Assembly (NCBI GenBank): GCA_016704655.1
Contig: JADIZR010000003.1
Span: 186,001 to 250,000, forward strand
Length of the DNA stretch: 64,000 bases
Direction: 5' to 3'
From: Pseudomonadota bacterium
Lineage (GTDB): Bacteria > Pseudomonadota > Gammaproteobacteria > Steroidobacterales > Steroidobacteraceae
The notes under the pieces were generated by a model that had not been told where the DNA came from, ran no database searches, and saw nothing but the letters and a program-made list of their open reading frames with translations. Positions 1 to 8,297 of this stretch are shown piece by piece. Both the position numbers and the translations under genes were made by a program. The stretch's first letter is position 1. Each line of letters begins with the position of its first letter.

Positions 1-1472
1 CTGGTGTACTGGCCGGTGACGAACGGCACTTCCTGCGCGATCTTGATTTCGGCCTCTTCGTTGTCGAGCGTGACGATCGAGGGCGTCGCGATGATGTTGG
101 TGTTGCCGATGCCGCCTACGGCGCGGATCACCGCGGCCCAGCTCGTGCCGCCGTTGACGATCTGGCCGAGGCCCATCGTCAGGCCGCTCGGCAAGCTGGC
201 GATGGCTTCGGGATCCAGCACGCCCTGGATGATCTGGCCGATGCCGGTGCCGTCCACGGGCTGGACGAAGCCGCCCGCCGGCAGCGAGTTGCCGTTGGAA
301 TCCGTATCGGCGATCAACCAGTTCACGCCCAGGTCCATCGCCTTGTCGGCCGACATTTCGACCAGGATCGCTTCCACCAGCACCTGTGCGCGGCGGATGT
401 CGAGGCGATCGACGATGGCCATGACCGAGCGCATGACCTTCGGCGGCGCCGTGACGACCAGCGCATTTGTCTGTGGCTCGGCCCAGATGGCGACGCTCTT
501 GTCGCCGCCGCTGCTCGAGAGGGTCGGTGCAGCCGCGACACCCGCTGCCGCGCCCGTCGGCATCGCCGCGGCGGCAATGCCCTGGATCTGTTCACGCAGC
601 TTCTGCGAGAGCTTCTCAGCGTCGGCGTACTTGAGATAACGCACCTGCGTGTCGCCGCCCGACTGCAGCGGCGTGTCGAGGTGTGCGACCAGCGTCTTCA
701 GGCGCAGCCGCTGCGACGTTTCGCCGCTGATCAGCACGCTGTTGGTGCGCTCGTCGGCGATGATCTTGACCTGCGGCATGCCGGCACCTTCGCCCGCCGC
801 CCCGGCACCCGTGTACAGGCTGTTGACGATGCGCACGACTTCCGCCGCGCTCGCGTGCTGCAGCTGGACGACGTCCACCGCCTCGTCACCCTGCTGGTCG
901 ATACGCTGGATGATGCGCACGATCCGGTTCACGTTCGACGCGCGGTCCGAGATGATCAGCATGTTGGAGGCCGGGTAGGCCGCAAGGTGGCCGTACTGCG
1001 GGATCAGCGGCCGCAGGATCGGCACCAGCTGCGCTGCGCTCACGTTCTTGACCGCGACCACCTGCGTGACGATCTCGTCCGACGTTGAGCTGACGCGACC
1101 GGGCAGGTCGTTGGCCGGCACCTGCCGGGCATTGGCGTCCGGGATGATCTTGATCGTGTCGCCCGAGGGCACCGCGACGAAGCCGTGCACCTGCAGGATC
1201 GAGAGGAACGCCTCGTAGAACGCGTTCGGCGTCATCGGCGTGGACGACAGCATCGTCACCTGCGCCTTCACGCGCGGGTCGACGATGAAGTTCTTGCCGG
1301 TCACGGCACTGACCGCCTCGATGATCTGCGAGAGATCGGCGTCCTTGTAGTTGGGCGTGATCGAGCCTTGCGCCTGCGCCGCGGCAGGCGTGGGGAGGGT
1401 TCCCACCGCCAGCAGCAGCGCGAGGCCGATTGCGGCCAGCCGCGTGGATCGTTGGAACAGCTTGTGCTTCAT
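1..1472 (-). CDS. gspD: Type II secretion secretin GspD (3' end outside window)
   Basis: Outer-membrane secretin, the multimeric pore of the type II secretion system. Translation from the ATG at 1472 gives a signal peptide (MKHKLFQRSTRLAAIGLALL, cleaved after an AAAQA-like site). N0/N1-type domains follow (NYKDADLSQIIEAVSAVTGK; FIVDPRVKAQVTML), then repeated N-domain signatures (VAVKNVSAAQLVPILRPL; SNMLIISDRASNVNRI; ERTNSVLISGETSQRL). The start of the secretin core is recognisable by LDIRRAQVLVEAILVEM and the end of the window by ATPSIVTLDNEEAEIKIAQE, just before VPFVTGQYT. About 490 codons are present and the C-terminal gate region is missing. It begins 2 bases after the gspC stop, with a GGAG Shine-Dalgarno inside the end of gspC, so the two are translated together. 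Confidence 0.95.
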   Translation of the reverse strand, partial: MKHKLFQRSTRLAAIGLALLLAVGTLPTPAAAQAQGSITPNYKDADLSQIIEAVSAVTGKNFIVDPRVKAQVTMLSSTPMTPNAFYEAFLSILQVHGFVAVPSGDTIKIIPDANARQVPANDLPGRVSSTSDEIVTQVVAVKNVSAAQLVPILRPLIPQYGHLAAYPASNMLIISDRASNVNRIVRIIQRIDQQGDEAVDVVQLQHASAAEVVRIVNSLYTGAGAAGEGAGMPQVKIIADERTNSVLISGETSQRLRLKTLVAHLDTPLQSGGDTQVRYLKYADAEKLSQKLREQIQGIAAAAMPTGAAAGVAAAPTLSSSGGDKSVAIWAEPQTNALVVTAPPKVMRSVMAIVDRLDIRRAQVLVEAILVEMSADKAMDLGVNWLIADTDSNGNSLPAGGFVQPVDGTGIGQIIQGVLDPEAIASLPSGLTMGLGQIVNGGTSWAAVIRAVGGIGNTNIIATPSIVTLDNEEAEIKIAQEVPFVTGQYT

Positions 1473-1474
1473 CG

Positions 1475-2455
1475 TCACTCCGCCGAACTACCGGACGGAT
1501 CCGGCACTTCATTGACCGGGATCGCCTCCGGCAGGGCCGCCGCAGCCGCCGCGTCGGCGGCCACCTGGGCATTGTTCACGTTGACCTGGACCGTTTCGCC
1601 GTTGCGTTCGACGGTCATGGTGACCGCCGATGCGGTGTTCATGGTCTGCAGGATGTCCATGCCGCGCGACGCGTCGTCTAGCGGCGTGCCGTTGATGGCC
1701 GTAACGAGGTCGCCGGGCAGCAGGCCGAGCCGGTTGAACTGGCTCCGGTTGCGGCCCGGATAGATGCGGTAACCGCGTTGCTGGCCATTGGCAAAGACGG
1801 GCTGCGGACGCAGGATATCCGTAATGGCCGCCGGGTTGGTCGCCGCCAGCTGGCGCAGCCGGTCGCCGAGCATCGGGTCGGTGGGCCGGCGCTGGCCTGC
1901 GCCCCGGCGGACATGCCGCCGCCCTGGAACTTCTTGGGCAGCATCAGGGCCTCGAGTTTTCCGCCCCGGTCGAGGATAGCCCGGTCGGGGAAAACCGAAT
2001 GGAGCTTGGTGCCGCCCGTAATCGTCTTGCCGACCGCGTACACCTTCGCCGCCGTCGCGTTTTCGCCGATGATGGCGTACCCGAGCGTGGGATCGGTGTT
2101 GGCGATGGTGCCGACCAGCACCAGCGGCATCTGCGAGGTAGCCACGGCGTTCGGATCGGTCGAGCCCGCGGTGGGCGCACTGGCCTCGCCGAACAGGTGG
2201 GCGTTGACGATCGCAGTCACGTCGACGGTGCGGGCGGGGGTGGCCCGACGACGGCAGGGGCCTTCGACGCGGGTGCGCCGCCGCTCCCGGCCCCAGCAGG
2301 GTCCATGTAAGCTGCACGAGCTGCCAGGCGAGCAGGACGACCAGCAACGCGGCCACGGCCAGCGGCAGGAGTTTCTGCCACCCGTCGGCCCGGGCCCCCC
2401 GTGCGACTGAGGCGAGTCGGCCAAAACGCTCATTCACGCTCGGGGGCAGTTGCAT
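1475..2455 (-). CDS. gspC: Type II secretion inner-membrane protein GspC, frame broken
   Basis: GspC links the inner-membrane platform to the secretin. The N-terminus has one membrane helix (residues about 29-52, LLPLAVAALLVVLLAWQLVQ). The C-terminus has a PDZ-like domain (FNRLGLLPGDLVTAINGTPL) in the same frame. The homology region between them (RTVDVTAIVNAHLFGEAS ... MPLVLVGTIANTDPTLGYAI) lies in another frame, and the Ala/Pro-rich linker (APASKAPAVVGPPPPA) in the third. Three slips of the same direction, near 2265-2285, 2230-2245 and 1875-1885, are needed to read through. They sum to a full codon, so an open but largely false 326-codon frame spans the gene. First gene of the gsp operon and divergent from clpS. 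I believe the real protein is an ordinary GspC and the slips are probably base-calling errors. Confidence 0.85.
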   Translation of the reverse strand: MQLPPSVNERFGRLASVARGARADGWQKLLPLAVAALLVVLLAWQLVQLTWTLLGPGAAAHPRRRPLPSSGHPRPHRRRDCDRQRPPVRRGQCAHRGLDRSERRGYLADAAGAGRHHRQHRSHARVRHHRRKRDGGEGVRGRQDDYGRHQAPFGFPRPGYPRPGRKTRGPDAAQEVPGRRHVRRGAGQRRPTDPMLGDRLRQLAATNPAAITDILRPQPVFANGQQRGYRIYPGRNRSQFNRLGLLPGDLVTAINGTPLDDASRGMDILQTMNTASAVTMTVERNGETVQVNVNNAQVAADAAAAAALPEAIPVNEVPDPSGSSAE

Positions 2456-2613
2456 CAGGTCTCTTGTAAGTGGCCGTCCGGCAAGGCCGCTCCGCCGGGT
2501 ACGGCATCATACGGACTTGGACGACAGGCTCTCAAGGCAGTTGCGTGTCATACGGATGAACACCTCTCGTTTTGGGCAGTCTGTTAGCGGTCTCACGAAG
2601 TCAGCCCCGCTGC

Positions 2614-2642
2614 TTGTCAGGGAGGGGGGGTGGCCCTATATA
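2614..2642 (+). promoter_or_regulatory. Sigma-70 type promoter of clpS-clpA
   Basis: TTGTCA (2614-2619) and TATATA (2637-2642) are separated by exactly 17 bases. This places transcription start near 2649, about 20 bases before the clpS ATG. The spacer holds a G8-type run. Sequence evidence only. Confidence 0.65.
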
Positions 2643-2668
2643 GGTGGTTCGGTTGCTGCAGGCGGGCG

Positions 2669-2986
2669 ATGAGCGAGGAACATACACAGCAGGGCCACGG
2701 TCTGATCGTGGAGGAGGCCCGGCCGCAGACCAAGCGACCGCCTCTCTACCAGGTCGTGCTCCTGAACGACGACTACACCCCGATGGAATTCGTGGTGGAC
2801 GTGCTTGAACACATTTTCGGGCTGGACCGCACCAGCGCTACGCGGGTGATGCTGGAGGTCCACACCAGGGGCAAGGGAGTCTGCGGCGTGTACACCTTCG
2901 AAATCGCGGAAACCAAGGTTGCGCAGGTCACCACCTACGCCCGGCAGCACCAGCACCCATTACTCTGCACCATGGAAGAGGCCTGA
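2669..2986 (+). CDS. clpS: ATP-dependent Clp protease adaptor ClpS
   Basis: N-end rule adaptor that delivers substrates with bulky N-terminal residues to ClpAP in the cytoplasm. 105 residues from the ATG at 2669, which I chose over the upstream start at 2630. The upstream extension carries no ClpS homology and lies over the promoter and leader. The protein has the flexible N-terminal tail, the family signature QVVLLNDDYTPMEFV (N-D-D of the degron pocket) and the HTRGKGVCGVYTFEIAETK segment with the pocket histidine. It ends 4 bases before the clpA GTG start, the usual clpS-clpA arrangement. The promoter is visible at 2614-2642. Confidence 0.96.
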   Translation: MSEEHTQQGHGLIVEEARPQTKRPPLYQVVLLNDDYTPMEFVVDVLEHIFGLDRTSATRVMLEVHTRGKGVCGVYTFEIAETKVAQVTTYARQHQHPLLCTMEEA

Positions 2987-2990
2987 AGCC

Positions 2991-5261
2991 GTGTTGAGCA
3001 GCGAACTCGAGATCTGCCTGAACGAGGCCTTCCAGGGCGCCCGGGAAGCCAGGCATGAATTCATGACGGTCGAGCACCTGCTGCTGGCCATCATCGACAC
3101 GCCCAAAGTCCGCGAAATCCTGCGCGCATGCGGCGCCGACGCCGCGCGCCTGCGCAACGAACTCAAGGATTTCGTCGACCAGACCACCCCCCGCCTCAAG
3201 CAGGACGACGACCGCGAAGTGCAACCCACGCTGGGTTTCCAGCGCGTGCTGCAGAGGGCCGTGTTCCACGTCCAGTCGAGCGGCAAGAAGGAGGTCGCGG
3301 TCGCCAACGTGCTGGTCGCGATTTTCAGCGAAAAGCACTCGCACGCGGCCTACCTGCTCGGACTGCAGGAGATCTCGCGCCTCGACGTCGTCAATTTCAT
3401 CTCCCACGGGCTGTCGAAGTCCGAGGATGCGCCGCGCTCCGCCGAAGAAGCGCCGGCGCAGACCGAATCGGAGCGCGACGCGGAAGGCGCCTCGGCGCTC
3501 GAGAAGTTCGCCACCAACCTGAACAAGCTCGCCCAGGAAGGCCGCATCGATCCGCTCATCGGCCGCGCGCTCGAAATCGAGCGCACCGTCGAAATCCTCT
3601 GCCGCCGCCGCAAGAACAACCCGCTGTACGTGGGCGAGGCGGGCGTGGGCAAGACCGCGCTGGTGGAAGGCCTGGCGCGCATGATCGTCGAGGGCAAGGT
3701 GCCCGACGTGCTGGCGGGCAGCACCGTCTACTCGCTCGACCTGGGCTCGCTCATCGCCGGCACCAAGTACCGCGGCGATTTCGAGAAGCGCCTGAAGGGC
3801 GTGCTCGCCGAGATCAAGAAGCAGCCGGGCGCGATCCTGTTCATCGACGAGATCCACACGGTGATCGGCGCGGGTGCCGCCTCGGGTGGCGTGATGGACG
3901 CGTCCAACCTGATCAAGCCGGCGCTCGCCAATGGCGAGCTGCGCTGCATCGGCTCGACCACCTACCAGGAATACCGCGGCATCTTCGAGAAGGACCATGC
4001 GCTGTCGCGCCGCTTCCAGAAGGTCGACGTGGTCGAGCCCACGGTGCAGGAAACCGTCGAGATCCTGCATGGACTGCGCGCACGCTTCGAGGAGCACCAC
4101 GGCGTCAAGTACGCGGACGACGCGCTGAAGGCCGCGGCCGAGCTGTCGGCGCGCCACATCAACGACCGTCACCTGCCCGACAAGGCGATCGACGTGATCG
4201 ACGAGGCGGGCGCGCGCCAGCGGCTGAAACCGCTGGACCAGCGTGCCGAGTTCGTGACGGTCGAGCAGATCGAGGACGTCGTCGCGCGCATCGCGCGCAT
4301 CCCGCCGAAGACCGTGTCGAGCAACGACCGCGACGTGCTGAAGAACCTCGAGCGCAACCTGAAGCTCGTGATCTACGGCCAGGACAAGGCGATCGACACG
4401 CTGTCGTCGTCGATCAAGATGGCGCGCTCGGGCCTCGGCGACCAGCGCAAGCCGGTGGGTTCGTTCCTGTTCGCCGGGCCGACGGGTGTCGGCAAGACGG
4501 AAGTGACGCGACAGCTCGCGCTGACGCTGGGCGTCGAACTCGTGCGCTTCGACATGTCGGAGTACATGGAGCGGCACACGGTGTCGCGGCTGATCGGCGC
4601 GCCTCCGGGTTACGTCGGTTTCGACCAGGGCGGCCTGCTGACGGAAGCGATCACCAAGCATCCGCACTGCGTGCTGCTGCTCGACGAGATCGAGAAGGCG
4701 CACCCTGACGTGTTCAACCTGCTGCTGCAGGTCATGGACCACGGCACGCTCACCGACAACAACGGCCGCAAGGCGGACTTCCGCCACGTCGTGATCGTGA
4801 TGACGACCAACGCGGGTGCCGCGGACATGAGCCGCACGTCGGTTGGCTTCGTCACGCAGGACCATGCGAGCGACGGTCTCGAGGCGATCAAGAAGATGTT
4901 CGCGCCGGAGTTCCGCAACCGGCTCGACGCGGTGGTGCAGTTCGGGCCGCTCGACGAGCGGACGATCCAGCGCGTCGTCGACAAGCTGCTGGTCGAAGTC
5001 GAGGCGCAGCTCGAGACGAAGGGCGTGCAGCTGCACATCGACGAAGACGCGCGTGCGTGGATCGCGCAGCGCGGCTACGACCCGAAGATGGGCGCGCGGC
5101 CGATGGCCCGCATCATCCAGGAGCACATCAAGCGGCCGCTCGCGGAAGAGCTGCTGTTTGGCAGCCTGGAGCATGGCGGGCATGCCTTCGTGAGCGTCGG
5201 CGAGGACGGTGCGCTGAAGGTCGAGTCGCGCAGCGCGGATGAGCCTGCGTTGCTCGAGTAA
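2991..5261 (+). CDS. clpA: ATP-dependent Clp protease ATP-binding subunit ClpA
   Basis: AAA+ unfoldase that feeds proteins into ClpP. 756 residues when started at GTG 2991 (V-L-S-S-E-L-E, matching the MLNQELE start of E. coli ClpA, 758 residues). A longer frame exists only because it reads through the end of clpS. N-domain about 1-145. The first AAA module has Walker A GEAGVGKT at 215-222 and Walker B ILFIDEIHTVIGAG. The second has Walker A GPTGVGKT at 496-503 and Walker B VLLLDEIEKAHP, then the C-terminal D2-small domain. The ClpP-docking loop reads TSVGFVTQD, so VGF stands where E. coli has IGL. Co-transcribed with clpS. Confidence 0.97.
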   Translation: MLSSELEICLNEAFQGAREARHEFMTVEHLLLAIIDTPKVREILRACGADAARLRNELKDFVDQTTPRLKQDDDREVQPTLGFQRVLQRAVFHVQSSGKKEVAVANVLVAIFSEKHSHAAYLLGLQEISRLDVVNFISHGLSKSEDAPRSAEEAPAQTESERDAEGASALEKFATNLNKLAQEGRIDPLIGRALEIERTVEILCRRRKNNPLYVGEAGVGKTALVEGLARMIVEGKVPDVLAGSTVYSLDLGSLIAGTKYRGDFEKRLKGVLAEIKKQPGAILFIDEIHTVIGAGAASGGVMDASNLIKPALANGELRCIGSTTYQEYRGIFEKDHALSRRFQKVDVVEPTVQETVEILHGLRARFEEHHGVKYADDALKAAAELSARHINDRHLPDKAIDVIDEAGARQRLKPLDQRAEFVTVEQIEDVVARIARIPPKTVSSNDRDVLKNLERNLKLVIYGQDKAIDTLSSSIKMARSGLGDQRKPVGSFLFAGPTGVGKTEVTRQLALTLGVELVRFDMSEYMERHTVSRLIGAPPGYVGFDQGGLLTEAITKHPHCVLLLDEIEKAHPDVFNLLLQVMDHGTLTDNNGRKADFRHVVIVMTTNAGAADMSRTSVGFVTQDHASDGLEAIKKMFAPEFRNRLDAVVQFGPLDERTIQRVVDKLLVEVEAQLETKGVQLHIDEDARAWIAQRGYDPKMGARPMARIIQEHIKRPLAEELLFGSLEHGGHAFVSVGEDGALKVESRSADEPALLE

Positions 5262-5345
5262 CCTTTCCCGCGGTCTGGCTTGCGCCCGGTGGCACCTTCA
5301 TTCGCTACGCGGGAGAGGTTGCCCGAAGGGCGGTGAGGGTCGATG

Positions 5346-5419
5346 GCCTTCGATCCGGTGTCCTTCCTGGCGAGCGGAAAGGCAGACACGCTCGCCAGGA
5401 AGGACACCGGATCGAAGGC
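5346..5419. repeat. Perfect 31-bp hairpin, copy 1 of a shared-loop element
   Basis: Arms 5346-5376 and 5389-5419 are perfectly complementary over 31 bases around a 12-base loop, GAAAGGCAGACA (5377-5388). The inner stem is GGCGAGCG/CGCTCGCC. The loop and inner stem recur in reverse orientation at 5827-5860, but the outer stem is different. It lies 85 bases downstream of clpA, so it could act in 3'-end processing or termination. It has no T-run. Confidence 0.85.
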
Positions 5420-5805
5420 ATGACGGCACGCGCCTGGGCGCCTTTTCCGCGCAGGCGGAAAAGGTCGCACGGCGCACGCAACGTAGAGTAGGTGAGTCGG
5501 AGTACGCAGGCTGATAGGGCTGCGTGATCGACTTCAGCGCCGTCATCGAGGGCAGGTCGGCCCCAGCCTGCGCACCCAAATTCACCGCGGTAAGGTGCTG
5601 ACCGAACCGGTGCGATGATGTACCCGACCGCAATGGGTGGCCTCACCAGGCGTTGGTGGCCCGCCGCAGCGCGCGCCCCCACCCGACGCTGAGGGCCTCT
5701 TCATCTGTCCGGCTACGTGCGCCGTGCGGATCGTCGGGCCTGAAGCACACCCGCTATTGCCGCATTTCGTTCTGGCCCGGCGAGACGCTCAGGCGCGGAC
5801 TGCGA

Positions 5806-5881
5806 GAGACGGGGTTCCGTTCTTCTTCCGGCGAGCGTGTCTGCCTTTCCGCTCGCCGGAAGAAGAACGGAGCTCCGTCTC
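5806..5881. repeat. 32-bp hairpin, copy 2 (inverted) of the shared-loop element
   Basis: Arms 5806-5837 and 5850-5881 pair over 32 positions around the 12-base loop TGTCTGCCTTTC, the reverse complement of the loop at 5377-5388. The only two non-Watson-Crick positions would be G-U pairs in RNA. The stem continues imperfectly outward to about 5771 and 5920. It shares the GGCGAGCG inner stem with copy 1, while the outer stem differs with compensating changes. Confidence 0.85.
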
Positions 5882-5922
5882 AGTGCACGCCGATTTCCTG
5901 CGCGTCTCGGTGGCCCGGAAAT

Positions 5923-5946
5923 GAAAAAGCCGGCAAAGCCGGCTTT
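5923..5946 (-). terminator. Rho-independent terminator of infA
   Basis: Read on the minus strand, a 9-bp stem AAAGCCGGC/GCCGGCTTT (5926-5946) with a 3-base loop is followed by TTTTT. It lies about 50 bases past the infA stop. The + strand version has no comparable T-run. Confidence 0.8.
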
Positions 5947-5997
5947 CAGCAACCCGACTACCCGCCGGCACACGACCGGACGGGTGCCGCAGGACGC

Positions 5998-6216
5998 TCA
6001 GCGTCCGCGATAAACGATTCGACCCTTGGTCAGGTCATACGGCGTCATTTCGACGGTGACTGTGTCGCCCGTCAGGATACGGATGTAGTTTTTGCGCATC
6101 TTGCCGGAGATGTGAGCCGTCACGAGATGACCGTTCTGCAATTGCACGCGGAACGTCGTGTTGGGCAGCGTTTCGACCACGCGGCCTTCCATCTGGATCG
6201 CCTCTTCCTTCGACAT
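5998..6216 (-). CDS. infA: Translation initiation factor IF-1
   Basis: 72-residue S1-fold protein that occupies the ribosomal A site during initiation. The sequence MSKEEAIQMEGRVVETLPNT, then HISGKMRKNYIRILTGD and PYDLTKGRIVYRGR, is almost the textbook IF-1. The start is the ATG at 6216. An upstream in-frame start at 6237 would add seven residues absent from the family. It stands alone, convergent with clpA, with its own terminator at 5923-5946. The 157-base gap to aat leaves room for its own promoter. Confidence 0.97.
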   Translation of the reverse strand: MSKEEAIQMEGRVVETLPNTTFRVQLQNGHLVTAHISGKMRKNYIRILTGDTVTVEMTPYDLTKGRIVYRGR

Positions 6217-6373
6217 GCACCTTCTCAAGCACCGCAAAAGTCGCGCGAATTCTGCATAAAGGCCGGTTTGAAAGCAATGCGAACCCGCTCGTCGTCGCGG
6301 CGATTCCGCAGTTCCGTGCAGGGGTGACCCGTCGACGCGGAATGCGCCGGACCGCGGCCAACCGGGCGCCCCT

Positions 6374-7071
6374 TCAGCGCACTTCGCCGCTGGAGGTGTC
6401 CGGAGCGAGGGCCGGAATCCCGCGCTCGAGTTGCGCGATGAAGTCGGCGCGCGGGATCAGTCTCGCGCCAAGCGTGAACAGGTGATCGCTGGCGACCTGG
6501 CAGTCGATCAATGCCACGTTGCGCTGCCGCAACCAATGCACGAGGTCGTGCAGCGCGACCTTGCTGGCGTCGGTCTCCGTGCTGAACATCGACTCGCCGA
6601 AAAGATCCGGTCGAGCAGCAGTCCGTAGAGACCGCCGACGAGACGGTCGCCGAGCCAGACCTCGACCGAGTGCGCGTGCCCGAGCCGGTGCAATTCGCCG
6701 TACGCCGCCCGCATCGCGGGCGAGATCCAGGTGCCCTCGCGCGCGCGGGTGCCACTGTCGGCGCACATCGTGATCACCGTGTCGAAACACGTGTCAAACG
6801 TCACGCGGAATCCGCGGTTGCGCCGCGACTTGGCGAGGCTCCGCGCAACCTTGAACTCGTCGGGGAACAGCACCATGCGCGGATCCGGTGACCACCACAG
6901 GATGGGCTGACCCTCGGAGTACCAGGGAAAGATGCCGCGACGATAGGCCGCCAGCAGCCGTTCCGGGCGCAAGTCGCCGCCCACGCAGAGCAGGCCGTCG
7001 GGATCGGACAGCGCGCGAGCCACCGGTGGAAAGGCATCGGGCGGATCCGCGGGTTTGAGCCAGGGAATCAT
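6374..7071 (-). CDS. aat: Leucyl/phenylalanyl-tRNA--protein transferase, one-base slip
   Basis: Transfers Leu or Phe from tRNA to N-terminal Arg or Lys, making N-degrons for ClpS-ClpAP encoded nearby. Start MIPWLKPADPPDAFPPV at 7071. Family signatures are LLCVGGDLRPERLLAAYRRG, GIFPWYSEGQPILWWSPDPR and RGTWISPAMRAAYGELH-like text. The frame breaks near 6602 inside a TTTT run: GLYGLLLDRI continues in another frame as FGESMFSTETDASKVALHDL, LIDCQVASDHLFTLGARLIPR. One extra T would restore ATC TTT TTC GGC and a protein of about 233 residues, the normal length. Overlaps the upstream acyltransferase by 4 bases (ATGA). The slip is probably a sequence error. Confidence 0.9.
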
Positions 7072-8291
7072 GGCGCTGCGGAGTCGTCGCCCGTCGTCGT
7101 GCCAGGAGTCGCCGCTGCCGTGCGCTGGAAAGGCAGGTGCTGGCGAGCGGCTGCGATGTAGTCGTCGACGGCTGCGCGCTCGCGCTCGAGATAGCGTGCG
7201 ACAGCGTTGCGAAAACCGGGGTGCTCGAGCCAGTGCGCCGACGTCGTGCGCGTCGGCTCGAAGCCGCGCGCGAGTTTGTGTTCGCCCTGCGTGCCCGGGT
7301 CGAAAAACTGCAGGCCGTGCTCGATGCAGTGCTCGATGCCCTGGTAGTAACAGGCTTCGAAGTGCAGCGAATCTTCCTGCACCGCCGAGCCCCAGTAGCG
7401 GCCATAGAGCCAGCCGCCCCCTGCGAAAAAGATGGCGGCCGCAACCGGCGTGCCGGCACGTTCGGCGACTTTCACGACGACCGAGCCCGGCAGTGCCGCC
7501 GAGACCCGCAGCAGGAACTCGACGTTGAGGTAGTGCCCGTTGCCATGGCGCAGGAACGTGCGCTCGGAGAAGCCGAAGATCGTGTGCCACAGGAGGGCGT
7601 CGATGTCCTCGCCGGCCAGCGAGCGGAATGCGATGCCTGATTCCGCGACCTTGCGCCGCTCGCGTTTCGCCTTCTTGCGCTTGTCGGCGCGGAATGTCGC
7701 GAGGAAATCATCGAAGCTGCGGTAGCCGCGGTTGTGCCAGAGGAAGCGGCAGTCGTGCCGGCGCATGAACCCTGCGCGCTCCAGCGCCGCCTGGTCTGCG
7801 TCGAGCGTGAAGTTGACGTGCGCGCCCGAAGCGGCGGCGTGTCGTGCCGACTCCAGCAGCAGGGCCGCCAGCTGGTCGCGCAGTTCGTGCTGCGAGGCGT
7901 CGTCTACGCGGGTGTCATCTGCCGGCAACCTGCTCGCGAGCAGGAAGCGGGGCCCCGTCACGGGCGTGAACGGAATCGCCGACAGCTGCTTCGGGTAGTA
8001 CTCGAGGCCCGAGCGCTGGTACGATTGGGCCCAGCTCCAGTCGAACACGAACTCGCCCCACGAGTGGGTCTTCAGGTACTGCGGCACGGCAGCGACGAGC
8101 TTGCCGCTGGGCGAGTCACGAATCACCAGGTGTGCGGGAATCCAGCCCGAGTCGCCACCCACGCAGCCGGTGGCTTCGAGCGCGTCGAGGAATGCGTGCT
8201 TCAGGAACGGGTGATCTGAACCGTCGAGTGCATCCCAGTCGTGAGCGGCGACCTCGGCAACGCTACCAATGACTTCGGCCTTCAGCGGCAC
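7068..8291 (-). CDS. GNAT-type N-acyltransferase of the FemAB-like PF04339 family
   Basis: 407-residue cytoplasmic protein of the large GNAT/FemAB-like family often annotated as peptidoglycan biosynthesis/recognition. Characteristic pieces are HPFLKHAFLDALEATGCVG, the SWAQSYQRSGLEYYPKQLSA region, RADKRKKAKRERRKV, GNGHYLNVEFL and FFDPGTQGEHKLARGFEP. The substrate is not evident. It lies between trxB (6 bases upstream) and aat (4-base overlap), as in related genomes, which hints at a role in protein or N-end modification. That role is inference from context. Confidence 0.85.
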   Translation of the reverse strand: MPLKAEVIGSVAEVAAHDWDALDGSDHPFLKHAFLDALEATGCVGGDSGWIPAHLVIRDSPSGKLVAAVPQYLKTHSWGEFVFDWSWAQSYQRSGLEYYPKQLSAIPFTPVTGPRFLLASRLPADDTRVDDASQHELRDQLAALLLESARHAAASGAHVNFTLDADQAALERAGFMRRHDCRFLWHNRGYRSFDDFLATFRADKRKKAKRERRKVAESGIAFRSLAGEDIDALLWHTIFGFSERTFLRHGNGHYLNVEFLLRVSAALPGSVVVKVAERAGTPVAAAIFFAGGGWLYGRYWGSAVQEDSLHFEACYYQGIEHCIEHGLQFFDPGTQGEHKLARGFEPTRTTSAHWLEHPGFRNAVARYLERERAAVDDYIAAARQHLPFQRTAAATPGTTTGDDSAAP

Positions 8292-8297
8292 GGCGCG

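Larger units (their letters stand above)
5262..5922. other. Intergenic stretch between convergent clpA and infA, hairpin-rich
   Basis: No convincing gene. Short open frames here (for example 5637-5924 and 5653-6327) run through the inverted repeats and encode mirrored low-complexity Arg/Gly peptides. The stretch holds two long hairpins (5346-5419 and 5806-5881) and a shorter one at 5441-5464 (CCTTTTCCGC, loop GCAG, GCGGAAAAGG). The middle (about 5500-5770) shows nothing I can name. Confidence 0.7.

Noticed and set aside
2928..5183. 751-codon minus-strand open frame over clpA, and a 526-codon frame at 3128-4708
   Set aside because: Mirror frames of a strongly conserved clpA in GC-rich DNA. 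They are Arg/Asp/Leu-biased with no domain signature.
5239..5514. Small genes inside the clpA-infA hairpins
   Set aside because: Their peptides are mirror images imposed by the inverted repeats (RQTRSPGRTPDRR-like text) and they have no ribosome sites.
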